This document shows, one piece after another, positions 63,433-64,000 of a stretch of 64,000 nt of DNA; the first letter of the stretch is position 1, and the number at the start of each line of letters is the position of its first letter. The notes beneath the pieces were generated by a model, which was not told the origin of the DNA, searched no databases, and worked only from the letters and a program-made list of their open reading frames with translations. Source of the DNA: CAVZBT01 sp963773605 (GTDB taxonomy: Bacteria; Acidobacteriota; UBA6911); NCBI GenBank assembly GCA_963773605.1, contig CAVZBT010000007.1, positions 124,001 through 188,000 of the forward strand, in the 5' to 3' direction. A program made the position numbers and the translations under genes.

Positions 63433-64000
63433 CTAGTAGAAGCTCCGGACCAGCGACCCGACGACCAGGTTCCAGCCGTCCACCAGGACGAACAGCAGGA
63501 TCTTGAACGGGGTGGAGACCACCACCGGAGGCAGCTGCATCATTCCCATGGAGAGCAGTACGGCAGCCACCACCATGTCGATGACGAGGAAAGGGATAAA
63601 CAGCACGAATCCGATCTGAAAGGCGGTTTTCAGCTCCGAAATCATGTAGCTCGGGATCACCACCCGCATCGGGAGATCCTGGGCGCTGCGCGGCTTCGGG
63701 ATCTTGGCAATGTTCAGGAACAGGGCCAGATCCTTCTCGCGCGTGTAGCGCAACATGAACTGGCGCATCGGCCCGCTCGCCAGGTCGAGCGCCTGCATCT
63801 CGGTGACTTTCCCGCTGAGCATGGGTTGCAGCGCCTCCTGATTGATGCGCTCGCCCACCGGCTGCATGATGAAATAGGTCAGGAAAAGCGATAGCCCGAT
63901 CAGCACCTGGTTGGGGGGCATGGTTTGCGTCCCCAGCGCCTGGCGCAGAAAATGGGACACGACGATCAGGCGGGTGAACGAGGTCACCGAGACGAGCATG
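63433..64000 (-). CDS. fliP: Flagellar export gate protein FliP, N-terminus outside the window
   Basis: 189 residues seen of about 245. It has the FliP core FTRLIVVSHFLRQALGTQTM, then PPNQVLIGLSLFLTYFIMQP, VVIPSYMISELKTAFQIGFV and LLFVLVDGWNLVVGSLVRSF at the C-terminus. The signal peptide and first helix lie beyond position 64000. It is transcribed leftward as the first visible gene of the fliP-to-csrA run. Confidence 0.95.
   Translation of the reverse strand, partial: MLVSVTSFTRLIVVSHFLRQALGTQTMPPNQVLIGLSLFLTYFIMQPVGERINQEALQPMLSGKVTEMQALDLASGPMRQFMLRYTREKDLALFLNIAKIPKPRSAQDLPMRVVIPSYMISELKTAFQIGFVLFIPFLVIDMVVAAVLLSMGMMQLPPVVVSTPFKILLFVLVDGWNLVVGSLVRSFY

Overview
The window looks like a piece of chromosome from a flagellated, Gram-negative, high-GC bacterium, most likely an acidobacterium. 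The pointers are a VWFA-related protein of the acidobacterial type (25030-25977), a large Oar-like TonB-receptor-type protein with a carboxypeptidase-regulatory-like N-terminus (14367-17278), an MglA/MglB polarity pair, P- and L-ring flagellar genes that imply an outer membrane, and palindromic repeats whose chance translation reads ECGG(S/W)TPL. The taxonomic call is inference. Many undoubted genes (carA, carB, fliM, flhA, fliR, motA, motB, both flagellins, fliD, an APC permease and others) are broken by single-base frame changes. Because essential genes are hit and both halves stay fully family-like, I read these as sequencing or assembly indels, and I annotate the genes across them.

Region 1 (1-14326) is housekeeping and cell-surface metabolism: a truncated membrane protein, an acyl-activating/ACP/acyltransferase fusion, a NusG-like antiterminator divergent from sua5, terC-fmdB, a hydrolase, an amino-acid permease, a rhodanese, mglB-mglA, a TPR protein, and glmU overlapping a 12-cysteine protein. 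Region 2 (14367-25977) holds a TonB-type barrel that seems to lack its plug, translationally coupled to an exported protein, then carAB, lepB, a radical SAM enzyme and a VWFA-like protein. Region 3 (26084-29349) pairs a MinD-like ATPase with a response-regulator/HD-GYP protein and a badly frameshifted acetyltransferase.

Region 4 (29351-64000) is almost entirely flagellar. One leftward run (37505 to 29351) carries an unknown helical protein, PseG-like, HAD, NeuB/PseI-like, ATP-grasp, nucleotidyltransferase and SpsF-like genes, followed by flbD, motA and motB. This is a sugar (probably nonulosonic acid) pathway wired to the flagellum. Divergent from it, two flagellin genes, fliD, fliS and a FliT-like gene run rightward to 43144. 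From the right edge, fliP-fliQ-fliR-flhB-flhA-flhF-flhG-fliA-fliM-fliN, two small regulators, flgF-flgG-flgA-flgH-flgI-flgJ(M23), flgM-orf-flgN-flgK-flgL-fliW-csrA run leftward and meet the flagellin block at a 470-bp junction filled by a compound palindromic repeat. The gene content of flgM...fliW-csrA plus flagellin-fliD-fliS-fliT resembles the Bacillus subtilis order, with the second half inverted.

The most striking regulatory signal is that both flagellin Shine-Dalgarno sequences sit in the hexaloop AAGGAG of a perfect GAATTC/GAATTC hairpin. That is the architecture expected of a CsrA binding site, and csrA and its antagonist fliW are encoded 4-6 kb away. Sigma-28-like promoters (GCCGATA boxes) precede the flagellins, and both the cognate sigma factor (fliA) and anti-sigma factor (flgM) are present.
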